NCBI RefSeq assembly: GCF_002813245.1
Contig: NZ_PHUF01000007.1
Coordinates: 1-64,000, forward strand
Source: Novosphingobium kunmingense
Lineage (GTDB): Bacteria > Pseudomonadota > Alphaproteobacteria > Sphingomonadales > Sphingomonadaceae
Length of the DNA stretch: 64,000 nucleotides
Direction of reading: 5' to 3'
Shown here: piece after piece, positions 20,159 through 29,399 of the stretch
How the letters are laid out: every line of letters starts with the position of its first letter
How positions within the stretch are numbered: position 1 is the first letter of the stretch
Translations under genes and position numbers: made by a program
The notes under the pieces: generated by a model
The model's input: only the letters and a program-made list of their open reading frames with translations
The model's database searches: none
Told to the model about the DNA's origin: nothing

Positions 20159-22998
20159 TATTCGGCCGGCTCGGCCACGATGCGGCGGCTCTTCTCGGAC
20201 CAGCTGGCATAGCTTTCCTGCCAGTCGCTAGGCCCGTTGCTGGGCAGGACCTGGACGGCGGTGACCTTGTATTCCGGGCAGTTGGTGGCCCAGTCGGAAT
20301 AGTCTGTGGTCACCACGTTGGCCTGCGTCGCGGGATGGTGGAACGTGGTGTAGACCACGCCCGGCGCGACCCGCTCGGTGACCGTGACGCGCAGCGTCGT
20401 CTCGCCGGTGCGGCTGGCGAGGCGCGCCCAGTCGCCCGTTTTGAGGCCGCGGTTCTCGGCATCGGCCGGATGCATTTCGAGCAGGTCCTCCTCATGCCAG
20501 ACGATATTGTCGGTGCGCCGGGTCTGCGCGCCGACGTTGTACTGGCTGAGGATGCGGCCGGTTGTCAGCAGCAGCGGATAGCGCGGGCCGGTCTTCTCGT
20601 CGGTCGGCACATATTCGGTGACGACGAACTTGCCCTTGCCGCGCACGAAGCCATCGACATGCATCACCGGCGCGCCATCCGGGAAGGCTGCGTTGACCGG
20701 CCATTGGAGCGATCCGACGCGGTCGAGCCGTTCCCAGGACACGCCTGCAAAACTGGGTGTAAGCCGCGCGACTTCCTCGAGAATCTCCGCCGGATGCGTG
20801 TAAGCCCAGCCAAGGCCCAGCGCGTTGGCCAGCGCCTGGGTCACTTCCCAGTCGGCCATGCCGTTGGCCGGCTCCATCACCTTGCGCACCGGCTGGATCC
20901 GGCGTTCGGCGTTGGTGAAGGTGCCGTCCTTTTCGAGGAAGGTGCTGCCGGGCAGGAAAACGTGGGCGTAGTTGGCGGTTTCGTTCAGGAACAGGTCGTG
21001 GACGATCACGCAATCCATCGCCGCTAGGCCCGCCGCGACATGGCGGGTGTTGGGATCGGACTGCAGGATATCCTCGCCCTGCACGTAGAGCGCACGGAAC
21101 GAGCCATCGAGCGCCGCGTCGAGCATGTTGGGGATGCGCAGCCCGGGATCGGGATCGAGCGTGACGCCCCAGTCCCTCTCGAACAGCGCTCGGGTTTCGG
21201 CATCAGAGATGTGGCGATAGCCCGGCAGTTCGTGCGGGAAGCTGCCCATGTCGCAGGCGCCCTGGACGTTGTTCTGACCCCGCAGCGGGTTCACGCCGAC
21301 GCCCGGCCGGCCGATGTTGCCGGTGACCATGGCAAGGTTGGCGATGGCCATCACGGTCGAGCTGCCCTGGCTGTGCTCTGTGACGCCCAGCCCGTAATAT
21401 ATCGCTCCGTTTCCACCGGTGGCGAAAAGCCGCGCCGCCGCGCGCAGGTCGGCCGCCGGCACGCGGGTGACCGGCTCCAGAGCCTCGGGCGAATGCCGAA
21501 CCTCGCTGACGAAGGCCGCCCAGTCGCCGTATTCGTCGGCATCGCAGCGCGCCGCGATGAACGCTTCGTCGGCCAGTCCCTCGGTCACGATGACGTGGGC
21601 CATGGCAGTCAGCACCGCGACGTTGGTGCCGGGTTGCAACGGCAGGTGATACGCCGCTTCGACATGCGGGCTCTTGACCAGGTCGATCCGCCGCGGGTCG
21701 ATAACGATCAGCCTGGCCCCCTGGCGCAGGCGCCGCTTCATCCGGCTGGCGAAGACCGGGTGCGCGTCGGTGGGGTTGGCGCCGATCACCAGGATGACAT
21801 CGGCCGCCATCACGCTGTCGAAGTCCTGCGTCCCGGCGCTGGTTCCGAAGGTGGTCTTGAGGCCGTAACCGGTCGGCGAATGGCACACCCGCGCGCAGGT
21901 ATCGACGTTGTTCGATCCGAACCCGGCGCGAACCAGCTTCTGGACGAGGTAGGTCTCCTCGTTGGTGCAACGGCTGGAGGTGATCCCGCCGAGCGCCCCT
22001 GGTCCGAACTGCGCCTTGATCGCCTTGAGCCGTTCCGCAGCAAAGCCCAGCGCCTCGTCCCAGCTTACCTCGCGCCACGGCTGGTCGATGCTGTCGCGCA
22101 CCATCGGCGTGGTGATGCGGTCGCGGTGGTTGGCATAGCCCCAGGCAAAGCGCCCCTTGACGCAGGAGTGTCCGCGGTTGGCCTTGCCGTCCTTCCACGG
22201 CACCATCCGCACCAGTTGCTCGCCGCGCATTTCCGCGCGGAAGGTGCAACCCACCCCGCAGTAGGCGCAGGTGGTGACCACGCTGCGCTCGGGCTTGCCG
22301 ATCGCGGCCATGGCCTTTTCGTTGAGCGTCGCGGTCGGGCAGGCCTGGACGCAGGCGCCGCAGCTTACGCAGTCGCTTGCCATGAAATCGTCGCCGGCCT
22401 GGCCCGCGCTGATCGTCGAGGCAAAGCCGCGCCCGTCCATCGTCAGCGCGAAGGTGCCCTGCACCTCGTCACAGGCGCGAATGCAGCGCGAGCAGGCAAT
22501 GCACTTCGACGGGTCGAAGTCAAAATAGGGGTTCGAGGTATCCGTGGCGAGCCCGAGGTGGTTCGCCCCTTCATAGCCATAGCGCACGTCGCGCAGGCCG
22601 ACCTGCGCGGCGGCATCCTGCAATTCGCAGTCGTTGTTGGCCGAACAGGTCAGGCAATCGAGCGGGTGGTCGGAGATGTAGAGTTCCATCACCCCCTTGC
22701 GCAACTTGTCGAGCCGCGGGGTCTGGGTGTGCACCACCATGCCGTCGGCCACCGGCGTGGTGCAGCTGGCGGGCGTGCCGCGCTGCCCCTCGATCTCGAC
22801 CAGGCACAGCCGGCACGATCCGAACGCCTTGACGCTGTCGGTGGCGCAGAGCCGGGGAATCGAGCCCCCGCATTCGCTTGCCGCACGCATCACGCTGGTG
22901 CCGGCGGGTACGGTCACCGCGCGCCCGTCGATCATCAGGGTGACCGGTGTGCCCGCCGCTTCGGGCGTGCCGAAATCAGCCTGCGATTCATAGCCCAT
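20158..22998 (-). CDS. fdsA: NAD-dependent formate dehydrogenase catalytic (alpha) subunit
   Basis: A 946-residue molybdopterin enzyme that oxidises formate to CO2. The order is an N-terminal [2Fe-2S] domain (C..S.PRLC...G.CRLC region, about residues 33-60), two ferredoxin-type [4Fe-4S] motifs (CIACSRCIRAC, CVSCGACVQAC), a further 4Fe-4S loop (CAYCGVGC), then the bis-MGD domain with DTCARVCHSPT, where the second cysteine is the Mo ligand of the cysteine-type enzymes. The C-terminal domain is the molydopterin-dinucleotide-binding cap. ATG at 22998 is preferred over a TTG at 23004 because GAGGA is 8 bases upstream. It overlaps fdsB by 11 bp. Confidence 0.96.
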   Translation of the reverse strand: MGYESQADFGTPEAAGTPVTLMIDGRAVTVPAGTSVMRAASECGGSIPRLCATDSVKAFGSCRLCLVEIEGQRGTPASCTTPVADGMVVHTQTPRLDKLRKGVMELYISDHPLDCLTCSANNDCELQDAAAQVGLRDVRYGYEGANHLGLATDTSNPYFDFDPSKCIACSRCIRACDEVQGTFALTMDGRGFASTISAGQAGDDFMASDCVSCGACVQACPTATLNEKAMAAIGKPERSVVTTCAYCGVGCTFRAEMRGEQLVRMVPWKDGKANRGHSCVKGRFAWGYANHRDRITTPMVRDSIDQPWREVSWDEALGFAAERLKAIKAQFGPGALGGITSSRCTNEETYLVQKLVRAGFGSNNVDTCARVCHSPTGYGLKTTFGTSAGTQDFDSVMAADVILVIGANPTDAHPVFASRMKRRLRQGARLIVIDPRRIDLVKSPHVEAAYHLPLQPGTNVAVLTAMAHVIVTEGLADEAFIAARCDADEYGDWAAFVSEVRHSPEALEPVTRVPAADLRAAARLFATGGNGAIYYGLGVTEHSQGSSTVMAIANLAMVTGNIGRPGVGVNPLRGQNNVQGACDMGSFPHELPGYRHISDAETRALFERDWGVTLDPDPGLRIPNMLDAALDGSFRALYVQGEDILQSDPNTRHVAAGLAAMDCVIVHDLFLNETANYAHVFLPGSTFLEKDGTFTNAERRIQPVRKVMEPANGMADWEVTQALANALGLGWAYTHPAEILEEVARLTPSFAGVSWERLDRVGSLQWPVNAAFPDGAPVMHVDGFVRGKGKFVVTEYVPTDEKTGPRYPLLLTTGRILSQYNVGAQTRRTDNIVWHEEDLLEMHPADAENRGLKTGDWARLASRTGETTLRVTVTERVAPGVVYTTFHHPATQANVVTTDYSDWATNCPEYKVTAVQVLPSNGPSDWQESYASWSEKSRRIVAEPAE

Positions 22999-24511
22999 CG
23001 CCAAAATCCTCTGGCCAGTGCTTCAGCGCGCTGCGCACCGGATAGGGCGTAAACCCGCCCAGCGCACAAAGGCTGGCGCTTTGCATGGTGTCGCACAGAT
23101 CCTCGAGCAGACCAAGTTGCTCTGCCCGTGTCCGCCCGGCCTTGGGCGCGTTGTGCATTTGGGGGGCGCGCTCGACCGCATCGGGTCCACGCGGACTGCC
23201 GCTGCGGATCGCATCGATCAGTTCGGCGCCGCGCACCGCGCCGATCCGGCAGGGGGTGCACTTGCCGCAGCTTTCCGCCGCGCAGAACTGGAAGGCGAAG
23301 CGCGCCATGGCGCCCATGTCGGCGCTGTCGTCGAACACCACGATCCCGCCGTGGCCGACAAGTGCATCGGCTGCGGCATAGGTCTCGTAGTCGAACGGCA
23401 AGCCGAACTGGTCGGGATGGAGATAGGCGCCGAGCGGCCCGCCGACCTGAACCGCCTTGACCGGTCGTCCCGATGCCGTGCCGCCGGCAATGTCGTTGAC
23501 CAGCTCGCCCAGCGTGATCCCGAAGGCGGTTTCGAACAGGCCGCCCCGTTTGACGTTCCCGGCGATCTGGATCGGCATGGTGCCCTTTGAGCGGGCAACG
23601 CCGAGGCTGTCGTAAAGCGAAGCACCGCCCTCGTGCAGGATATGTGGCACGGCGGCCAGCGTCAGCACGTTGTTGACGACGGTGGGACAGCCGAACAGCC
23701 CTTCCAGCGCCGGCAGCGGGGGCTTGGCCCGCACCTCGCCGCGCTTGCCCTCGATCGAGTTGAGCAGACTGGTTTCCTCGCCGCAGACATAGGCGCCCGC
23801 GCCGACGCGCACCTCGACGACGAAGGGCGCCAAGCGCGCGGCGGCAAGCCCGATCGCCGCGTTCAGCTTGGCTATGGCATGGGGGTATTCGCTGCGCACG
23901 TAGATGTAGCCGCGGCTAGCCCCCACGGCATGGGCGCAGATCGCCATGCCTTCCAGCAAGGCGAAGGGATCGCCCTCCATCAGCATCCGGTCGGCAAAGG
24001 TGCCGCTGTCGCCCTCGTCGGCGTTGCAGACCACGTACTTCCGGGCACCGGGCGCCTCGGCGACGGTCCGCCACTTGATCCCCGCAGGGAAGCCCGCCCC
24101 GCCTCGGCCGCGCAGGCCTGACCCCATTATCTCTGCCACGACATCGGCCGCAGGCATTCGGCGCGCCCGATCCAGCCCCGCCCAGCCGCCGGTCGCGGCG
24201 TAGTCGTCGAGGCTGAGCGGCCTGGTCCGCCCCGCCCGCGCGAAGGTCAGCCGCTGCTGCCTGGCAATGAAGGGATGATCGGCAATCGGCCCGATCGCCT
24301 TGGCGCTGCTGCCGGCAAGGATCGCCGCAACGTCGACAGGCGTCGCCGGGCCGAAGCCCAGCCCGTCCACCTCGACCAGCGGTTCGAGCCAGTGCATCCC
24401 CCACGACGAGACCCGCTCCACCGTGCACCCGGCCTTGGCAAAGGCCTCGGCCACGGCATCGGCCCCGCAGGCAAGCGCCAGCGCGTCGTCGCTGATCCGC
24501 ACCACTGTCAT
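22988..24511 (-). CDS. fdsB: NAD-dependent formate dehydrogenase beta subunit (diaphorase)
   Basis: A 507-residue NuoF-like flavoprotein that passes electrons from FdsA to NAD+. It has a degenerate thioredoxin-like N-terminal part, the FMN/NADH-binding GLRGRGGAGFPAGIKW and CNADEGDSGTF segments, AYVCGEETSLLNSIEG, and the [4Fe-4S] motif ESCGKCTPCRIG. The ATG at 24511 overlaps the fdsG stop (ATGA). The gene sits in the usual fdsGBA order. No fdhD-type sulfurtransferase or molybdenum cofactor gene follows in this window. Confidence 0.95.
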   Translation of the reverse strand: MTVVRISDDALALACGADAVAEAFAKAGCTVERVSSWGMHWLEPLVEVDGLGFGPATPVDVAAILAGSSAKAIGPIADHPFIARQQRLTFARAGRTRPLSLDDYAATGGWAGLDRARRMPAADVVAEIMGSGLRGRGGAGFPAGIKWRTVAEAPGARKYVVCNADEGDSGTFADRMLMEGDPFALLEGMAICAHAVGASRGYIYVRSEYPHAIAKLNAAIGLAAARLAPFVVEVRVGAGAYVCGEETSLLNSIEGKRGEVRAKPPLPALEGLFGCPTVVNNVLTLAAVPHILHEGGASLYDSLGVARSKGTMPIQIAGNVKRGGLFETAFGITLGELVNDIAGGTASGRPVKAVQVGGPLGAYLHPDQFGLPFDYETYAAADALVGHGGIVVFDDSADMGAMARFAFQFCAAESCGKCTPCRIGAVRGAELIDAIRSGSPRGPDAVERAPQMHNAPKAGRTRAEQLGLLEDLCDTMQSASLCALGGFTPYPVRSALKHWPEDFGDGL

Positions 24512-24933
24512 GCGCCGCGCACCAGCGCGACCAGCGCCGCTTCGTCCAGGCGCGCATGGAGCGTATCGCCCACTCGCGCGCTGGGCCCGACGCTGCACAG
24601 GCCCAGGCAATAGACCGTTTTCAACCGCACCCGCGATCCCGCCGCCGCCTCGGCGGCCAGGACCAGAGCCTCGACTCCGCGCGCCTGGCAGGCCTCGGCC
24701 CGGCAGATCTGCACCTCGGGGCGCGGATCGGGCGACGGCGTGAAATCGTGATAGAAGCTGACCACGCCGTGGACCTCGGCCCTGCTGAGGTTCAGCGCCT
24801 TGGCGACCTCGGCCTCCGCCCCCGCATCGACGCAGCCGAATGCCGCCTGCACGTCATGCAGGATCGGCAGCAAGGCGCCGTCGCGCCCCGCGTGCGCGGC
24901 CAAAATCTCGTCCAGTCGCGGTCCGGTAGTCAC
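24508..24933 (-). CDS. fdsG: NAD-dependent formate dehydrogenase gamma subunit
   Basis: A 141-residue NuoE-like protein that carries one [2Fe-2S] cluster on a thioredoxin fold, bound by the cysteine pairs CRAEAC and CLGLC. It relays electrons within the formate dehydrogenase complex. The N-terminal helical part ends in the conserved VHGVVSFYHDF. The start is GTG at 24933 with AAGGAAGAAG upstream; the frame is open further upstream but without a family match. It is the first gene of the fds operon, and its promoter must lie in the 113 bp shared with the divergent HerA-like gene. Confidence 0.93.
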   Translation of the reverse strand: MTTGPRLDEILAAHAGRDGALLPILHDVQAAFGCVDAGAEAEVAKALNLSRAEVHGVVSFYHDFTPSPDPRPEVQICRAEACQARGVEALVLAAEAAAGSRVRLKTVYCLGLCSVGPSARVGDTLHARLDEAALVALVRGA

Positions 24934-25046
24934 CGTGTCATCTTCTTCCTTGCCCTGACGCAATAGAAGTGCGGCCTGCCCAAATCTATGGAAAACCCGC
25001 CTGGCGCGCTTGGACGGATGGGCCTGCCACCGGTAATCCCGGCCGC

Positions 25047-26513
25047 GTGAGCGCACTGATCCAAATCGGCACCGACGAACGCGGCAAGCCGGTCACCATC
25101 GACATCGAGGAATTGCTGGCCACCCGCCTGCTGGTGCAGGGCAACAGCGGTTCGGGCAAGTCGCATCTCCTGCGCCGGATTCTCGAGGAAAGCGCCGGGA
25201 TCGTGCAGCAGGTCGTGATCGACCCCGAAGGCGATTTCGCGTCGCTCTCCGACGTGTTCGGCCACATCGTGGTCGACGGCGCGGCCTATTCGGCAGACGA
25301 GCTGACCCGGCTGGCCCGGCGAGTGCGCGAGCACCGCGCCTCGGTCGTGCTGGTGCTCGACAGTCTCGAGATCGAAGCGCAGATGCGCTGCGCGGCGCAA
25401 TTCCTCTCCGCGCTGTTCGATGCCCCCCGCGAGCAGTGGTTTCCTGCCCTCGTGGTCGTCGATGAAGCGCAGATGTTTGCCCCCGCCGTGGCCGGCGAGG
25501 TGAGCGACGAAGCGCGCCGCCTCAGTCTCTCGGCCATGACCAACCTGATGTGCCGTGGGCGCAAGCGCGGATTGGCCGGGATCGTCGCCACCCAACGCCT
25601 TGCCAAGCTGGCCAAGAACGTGGCGGCCGAAGCGTCGAACTTCCTGATGGGGCGCACCTTCCTCGACATCGACATGGCCCGCGCCGCCGACCTTCTCGGC
25701 ATGGAACGCCGCCAGGCCGAACAGATCCGCGACCTGGCCCGGGGCGAGTTCCTGGGCCTGGGTCCGGCGATCAGCCGCCGCCCGGTGGCGGTCAGGATCG
25801 GCACGGTGCGCACCGGGGTGAAGACCGCCGCGCCCAAGCTGGGCCCGCCGCCGACCGCCTCGGCCGACGATCTTCACGCGCTGCTCCATACAGGGCTACA
25901 TCTGGACGAGGACGTTCCCGAACCTTCGCCGCCGTCGCCCCAGCCCGCAGCGGACGAACTGATCGATCGAATGGCGAGCGCGCACGATGTGGAAGAGGAA
26001 GAGGTCGAGCAGCCCGTCCTGTTCGGTCCCTCGAAAACCGAAATCGATGCTGCCGTCGACCGTATCCTGGCCGACATGGCCGCGGAAGAAGGTTGCACCT
26101 TTCAGCCCGCCGCCACGCTGTTTCAGGATTTTGCGGTGCGCTGCCGGATGCAGCGACTGACCGCGGGACAGGTCGACATGGCACAGTTCCGCCGCCGCTT
26201 CGCCATGGCCGTGGCCGGCGTAAGCGATCCGCACAAGGCGCCGTGGAGCGACATCCTGCGCGTCGGCAAGGCGCTGGCCGACGATCTCCTTGCCCCGTTC
26301 CTGGCCATCGCCGGCGCGGCGCAGCAGGGCCTCCCCTGCCCTGACGACGAAGAACTGGCGCGGATTTATGGCACAAGCTCGCCCGGCCGCATCCGCCGCC
26401 TGCTCGATCACTACGAGAAGGCGGGGCTGATCGTGGTCCGCACCGACTTCAGCGGCCGTCGCTCGGTCACCATCCCCGAACTCGGGCTTGCCACCGAACC
26501 GCTCGAGGCGTGA
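25047..26513 (+). CDS. HerA/DUF853-like ATP-binding protein
   Basis: A 488-residue FtsK/HerA-type P-loop ATPase. The Walker A motif is GNSGSGKSH at about residues 33-41, Walker B is LVVVDEAQMF, and CRGRKRGLAGIVATQRL is the sensor-like region of the HerA family. After residue 260 comes an acidic, Pro-rich linker (EDVPEPSPPSPQP), then a predicted helical C-terminal part with RIRRLLDHYEKAGLIVV, which looks like a winged-helix. No NurA nuclease gene is beside it, so it is not an obvious HerA-NurA repair pair. The start is GTG at 25047; upstream frame lacks a family match. Function unknown beyond DNA-translocase-like ATPase. Confidence 0.8.
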   Translation: MSALIQIGTDERGKPVTIDIEELLATRLLVQGNSGSGKSHLLRRILEESAGIVQQVVIDPEGDFASLSDVFGHIVVDGAAYSADELTRLARRVREHRASVVLVLDSLEIEAQMRCAAQFLSALFDAPREQWFPALVVVDEAQMFAPAVAGEVSDEARRLSLSAMTNLMCRGRKRGLAGIVATQRLAKLAKNVAAEASNFLMGRTFLDIDMARAADLLGMERRQAEQIRDLARGEFLGLGPAISRRPVAVRIGTVRTGVKTAAPKLGPPPTASADDLHALLHTGLHLDEDVPEPSPPSPQPAADELIDRMASAHDVEEEEVEQPVLFGPSKTEIDAAVDRILADMAAEEGCTFQPAATLFQDFAVRCRMQRLTAGQVDMAQFRRRFAMAVAGVSDPHKAPWSDILRVGKALADDLLAPFLAIAGAAQQGLPCPDDEELARIYGTSSPGRIRRLLDHYEKAGLIVVRTDFSGRRSVTIPELGLATEPLEA

Positions 26514-26537
26514 AACCAGGCGCGGCGGGTGCCCTGC

Positions 26538-27311
26538 TCACGTGCCGGTGAAATTGGCCTCGCGGCGTTCGAACACCGAAGCGACGCCTTCGGCATAGTC
26601 GGCCGTCGCCTTGAGAATGGTCTGTTCGTGGTGTTCGTGGGCCAGGGTCCTGCGCAGATCCTCGATCAGGCCGGCCTGCAGTGTCTGGCGCACCGAGACA
26701 AGCGCGAGCGGCGCGTTGTCCGCGATCTCGCCGGCAAAGCCACGCGAAACCTCCATAAGGTCGGCGTCGCCCGACAAGCGATCGACCAGACCCCAGGCCA
26801 GGGCATCGTCGGGCTTGGCCCGGGTGGCAGACAGCATCAGCCAGGCCGCGCGCTGCTGGCCGAGCGCGCGGGGCAGCGTGTGGGTAAGGCCGAAGCCGGG
26901 GTGGAAGCCCAGCCGGACGAAGTTGGCGGAAAGGCGCGCGGCCGGTGCGGCAACGCGGAAATCGGCGCTCATCGCAAGGCCGAGGCCGGCCCCAATCGCG
27001 GCACCCTGGATCGCGGCAACCATCGGCTTCCTGCGCGCGAAGATGCGCAGCGCCTGGCTGTAGAGATCCGAGATCGAATCCATCCCGTTGGCCGCAGTAA
27101 TGCTCTCGTCGCCGGCAAGGTCGGCCCCGGCGCAGAAGCTCTTGCCCTCGGACGAGAGCAGCAGGCAGCGCACGTCGGGATCGGCGTCGAAGGCGTCGAT
27201 CCGGTCGGCGATCTGGCGCAGCAGTTCGGGGCAGGCATAGTTGAACGGCGGCTTTGCAAAGCGGATTTCGCCGATATGGCCGGTTCTGGTGGCGGTTACT
27301 TCGATGGTCAT
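26538..27311 (-). CDS. Crotonase-fold enoyl-CoA hydratase/isomerase family protein lacking usual catalytic acids
   Basis: A 257-residue acyl-CoA-binding protein with the crotonase fold: SFCAGADLAGDE forms the oxyanion-hole strand, and GAAIGAGLGLAMSADFRVA the second. The two positions that hold Glu in classical hydratases are not acidic here (GLGLAMSAD and SANFVRLGFHPGFGLTH), and the PaaG-type acid is also replaced. It may catalyse another crotonase reaction or have a binding role. It lies 91 bp downstream of a GST-like gene on the same strand. The start is at MTIEVTATR; a longer reading has no family match. Confidence 0.82.
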   Translation of the reverse strand: MTIEVTATRTGHIGEIRFAKPPFNYACPELLRQIADRIDAFDADPDVRCLLLSSEGKSFCAGADLAGDESITAANGMDSISDLYSQALRIFARRKPMVAAIQGAAIGAGLGLAMSADFRVAAPAARLSANFVRLGFHPGFGLTHTLPRALGQQRAAWLMLSATRAKPDDALAWGLVDRLSGDADLMEVSRGFAGEIADNAPLALVSVRQTLQAGLIEDLRRTLAHEHHEQTILKATADYAEGVASVFERREANFTGT

Positions 27312-27402
27312 GGAATGTATCCTGCTCCACTCTGCCTGTTGTCGCCACCGCCCTAGTGCGGCTTGCCCTGGCGTTCCAGTCGCCAATCGCAAAAGAGGGG
27401 TG

Positions 27403-28314
27403 CTATCCGGCGTTCAGTGCATAGCCCAGGCGCGGCACATGCACCGCGATCCGGCCCAGTTGCGGATCATCGCGCAGGACCGTCATGCTGTAGGCGGTCG
27501 ATCCGGCGAAAACGCCGGCAATAGGATCGCGGCCATAATCGGTTGCCGAAAGGGTGACTGGGATGCCCACCAGCCCCCTGTCACCTTCAACGACGCCGAG
27601 CGCTTCAGGTTCGCAGGTGCGAGCAACCTCCAGCGCCTCGTCCCGGCTCATGGCGGAACGCTGGCCATGGCCGATCGCCGACACCCGGTCGTACCACGCA
27701 TCGATCTGCGGCAAAGCCGGGAAGCTGTCGGCCACGCCCGGGCTGAACGATCGGATGAACCAGAAATTGTAGAAGGCCGCCGCATCGGCCAGGCTGGGCA
27801 CTTCGCCTGCAAGGAAGGGACGGTCATCGTCCAGTTGCCGGGCCAGCAGCGCTGCATGGGCGTGGATCTGGGACAGGGCATGAGGCACCATGGCTTTCAT
27901 CGCCGCAACGTTGAAAGGCTGTCCGCTCAAGGCTTCGCGGTCCTTGATGAAGGCTGGATCGACCGCGTCGCCAAGTGCGCCGAAAATGGCGATGACCGCC
28001 GCCTGGAACAGGCCCTTGTCGGCCCAGAACTCGACCGTTCCGGTGAAGCCTTCGCATCCCTTTGGGTAAAGTGGCGGCCCTGCGAAGCGGCGGTCGATTT
28101 CGCGCACGATGAGGGCGCTGTCGCAATAGACGTCGGCACCGATCTGCAGCACCGGGATGCGCCGATAACCACCGGTCAGCGGGACCAGATCGGGCTTGGG
28201 CATGACGACCGGCTGATCGACCGCGCGCCAGGCCAGCCCCTTGATCCCGAGGCACAGCCGGACCTTCTCCGAAAACGGCGACGTATCGTATTGATGCAGG
28301 ATGATTTCGGCCAC
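27403..28314 (-). CDS. Glutathione S-transferase family protein
   Basis: A 303-residue protein whose first 80 residues are a thioredoxin-like GST domain (ILHQYDTSPFSEKVRLCLG, then GYRRIPVLQIG with the cis-Pro and DSALIVREID). A helical C-terminal domain with EVPSLADAAAFYN follows, and an extra C-terminal stretch of about 80 residues extends beyond normal GST length. Ser11/Ser14 near the start of helix 1 could serve the thiol. It differs from the three Nu-class GSTs further downstream. It is transcribed toward the crotonase and after the PadR-DUF2218 pair. Substrate unknown. Confidence 0.82.
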   Translation of the reverse strand: MAEIILHQYDTSPFSEKVRLCLGIKGLAWRAVDQPVVMPKPDLVPLTGGYRRIPVLQIGADVYCDSALIVREIDRRFAGPPLYPKGCEGFTGTVEFWADKGLFQAAVIAIFGALGDAVDPAFIKDREALSGQPFNVAAMKAMVPHALSQIHAHAALLARQLDDDRPFLAGEVPSLADAAAFYNFWFIRSFSPGVADSFPALPQIDAWYDRVSAIGHGQRSAMSRDEALEVARTCEPEALGVVEGDRGLVGIPVTLSATDYGRDPIAGVFAGSTAYSMTVLRDDPQLGRIAVHVPRLGYALNAG

Positions 28315-28392
28315 GCAGATCCACTCCCTGTCGCGTCATTTGCGCCATGATCGGGAGGCGCGGCCGATTGATCAAGCCCGATTCGGTGTCGT

Positions 28393-28719
28393 TCAGGCGT
28401 CCTGCCAGTCAAAGACCAGTTCGCCCTCGCGGAAGGCGAAGCGATCTAGATGCCGCTCGACCGCGCCCTTGAGCCCGTCGAGCTGTCCCGGGGCCGAGGC
28501 CGCGATCCGGCAGGTCAAGGCGCCGTCGCCAGCGTCCATCGTGAACCGTGCGTCGCCGGGCCAGTCGGCCCCACGAGCATTCCCGGGGAAAATCACTTCG
28601 CCGTGGGTTTCGTCGAAAGTCACGGCAAGGTTGTGGGCCCAGTGCTTGCACAACTGCTGCAGATAGCGGCTGGCCTTATCGGTCGGCACGATAGCGGTGC
28701 TGCTTGTTGCCATGCTCAC
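28393..28719 (-). CDS. DUF2218 domain protein
   Basis: A 108-residue protein of the DUF2218 family, with the typical HWAHNLAVTFDETHGEVIFP segment and C-terminal DRFAFREGELVFDW. The family often sits beside siderophore-interacting proteins and PadR regulators, but its biochemical role is not known. GTG at 28719 overlaps the padR-like stop (GTGA); an ATG two codons later is also possible. The tight overlap means it is co-expressed with the PadR-type regulator. Confidence 0.82.
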   Translation of the reverse strand: MSMATSSTAIVPTDKASRYLQQLCKHWAHNLAVTFDETHGEVIFPGNARGADWPGDARFTMDAGDGALTCRIAASAPGQLDGLKGAVERHLDRFAFREGELVFDWQDA

Positions 28720-29324
28720 AGCCGTTCGATCTTCCGCGCCGCCTCGTCCAGGATCTCGGCAATGGAAAAGGCCGTTTCGGCATCGGCACTGCCCGTCGTC
28801 ATCCGTTGGACCGCTGCGGTGCGCAGGTTCATCATTGCCCGCCGCACCGGCGCCGGGTCGGCCCGTCCCGCCTGGTCGGCCATCGCTGCGAGGCGAGCAA
28901 AGGCGGTGTCGATTTCAGCCTGCTTTTCGGCGACTTCCGCTTTGCCCGCGGCGGTCAGCGCATAGGCGCGACGAGCGCTGCCTTCGTCGGTCTGTTCGGC
29001 GATAAGGTCCATGTCGGCCAGCAAGGTGAGCAGCGGATAGAGCACGCCCGGACTGGGGCTGTAGGCATCGCCGCTTCGCTCAGCAAAGCTGCGGATCAGC
29101 TGATAGCCGTGCTGCGGCGCGTCCTGCGCGAGCAGTCCCAGCACCAACAGTCGCAGTTCATCGCCCGAAAAGCGCTTGCCGCGCCGGCCACCACCTTCGC
29201 CGAAGGGCCCGCCGAAGCCGCCATGCCTGCCGCGACTGCGGCCCTCGAAGCCGCCGCCGGCGGCAAAAGCCGCAGCAAGGGCTGCGATACGGGCCGGATT
29301 GCGGCCCCGGTGACATCCACGCAT
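28716..29324 (-). CDS. PadR family transcriptional regulator with Gly-rich N-terminus
   Basis: A 202-residue regulator. The N-terminal 55 residues are rich in Gly, Arg and Phe (GRHGGFGGPFGEGGGRRGKRF), as in one well-populated PadR subgroup. The winged helix follows (LRLLVLGLLAQDAPQHGYQLIRSF, then YSPSPGVLYPLLTLLADMDLI), and the rest is a helical dimerisation region. The ATG at 29324 is chosen because AGGAG stands 8 bases before it; a longer reading would absorb the control region. A near-perfect palindrome 60 bp upstream (29384-29397) is a likely autoregulatory operator. It is coupled to the DUF2218 gene. Confidence 0.88.
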   Translation of the reverse strand: MRGCHRGRNPARIAALAAAFAAGGGFEGRSRGRHGGFGGPFGEGGGRRGKRFSGDELRLLVLGLLAQDAPQHGYQLIRSFAERSGDAYSPSPGVLYPLLTLLADMDLIAEQTDEGSARRAYALTAAGKAEVAEKQAEIDTAFARLAAMADQAGRADPAPVRRAMMNLRTAAVQRMTTGSADAETAFSIAEILDEAARKIERL

Positions 29325-29383
29325 CGTGGTTTTCTCCTGTCTGATTGTCATGAAGGTGAAATAGAGAGAAACATAGACCGTTT

Positions 29384-29397
29384 CAAGATATATCTTG
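29384..29397. promoter_or_regulatory. Palindromic operator upstream of the PadR-type gene
   Basis: CAAGATATATCTTG is a perfect 14-bp palindrome; with flanks (29381-29400) it extends to 20 bp with one mismatched pair. It lies 60 bp before the PadR-type start in an otherwise AT-rich patch. PadR proteins usually bind such dyads next to their own genes and are released by a ligand. It would also overlap any plus-strand promoter for the putative small RNA that follows. Confidence 0.6.
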
Positions 29398-29399
29398 TA

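Noticed and set aside
21040..23052. A 670-codon plus-strand open frame opposite fdsA
   Set aside because: fdsA is intact with all cofactor motifs; the antisense frame is a composition artefact, as are similar frames at 9524-11608 and 33770-35788.
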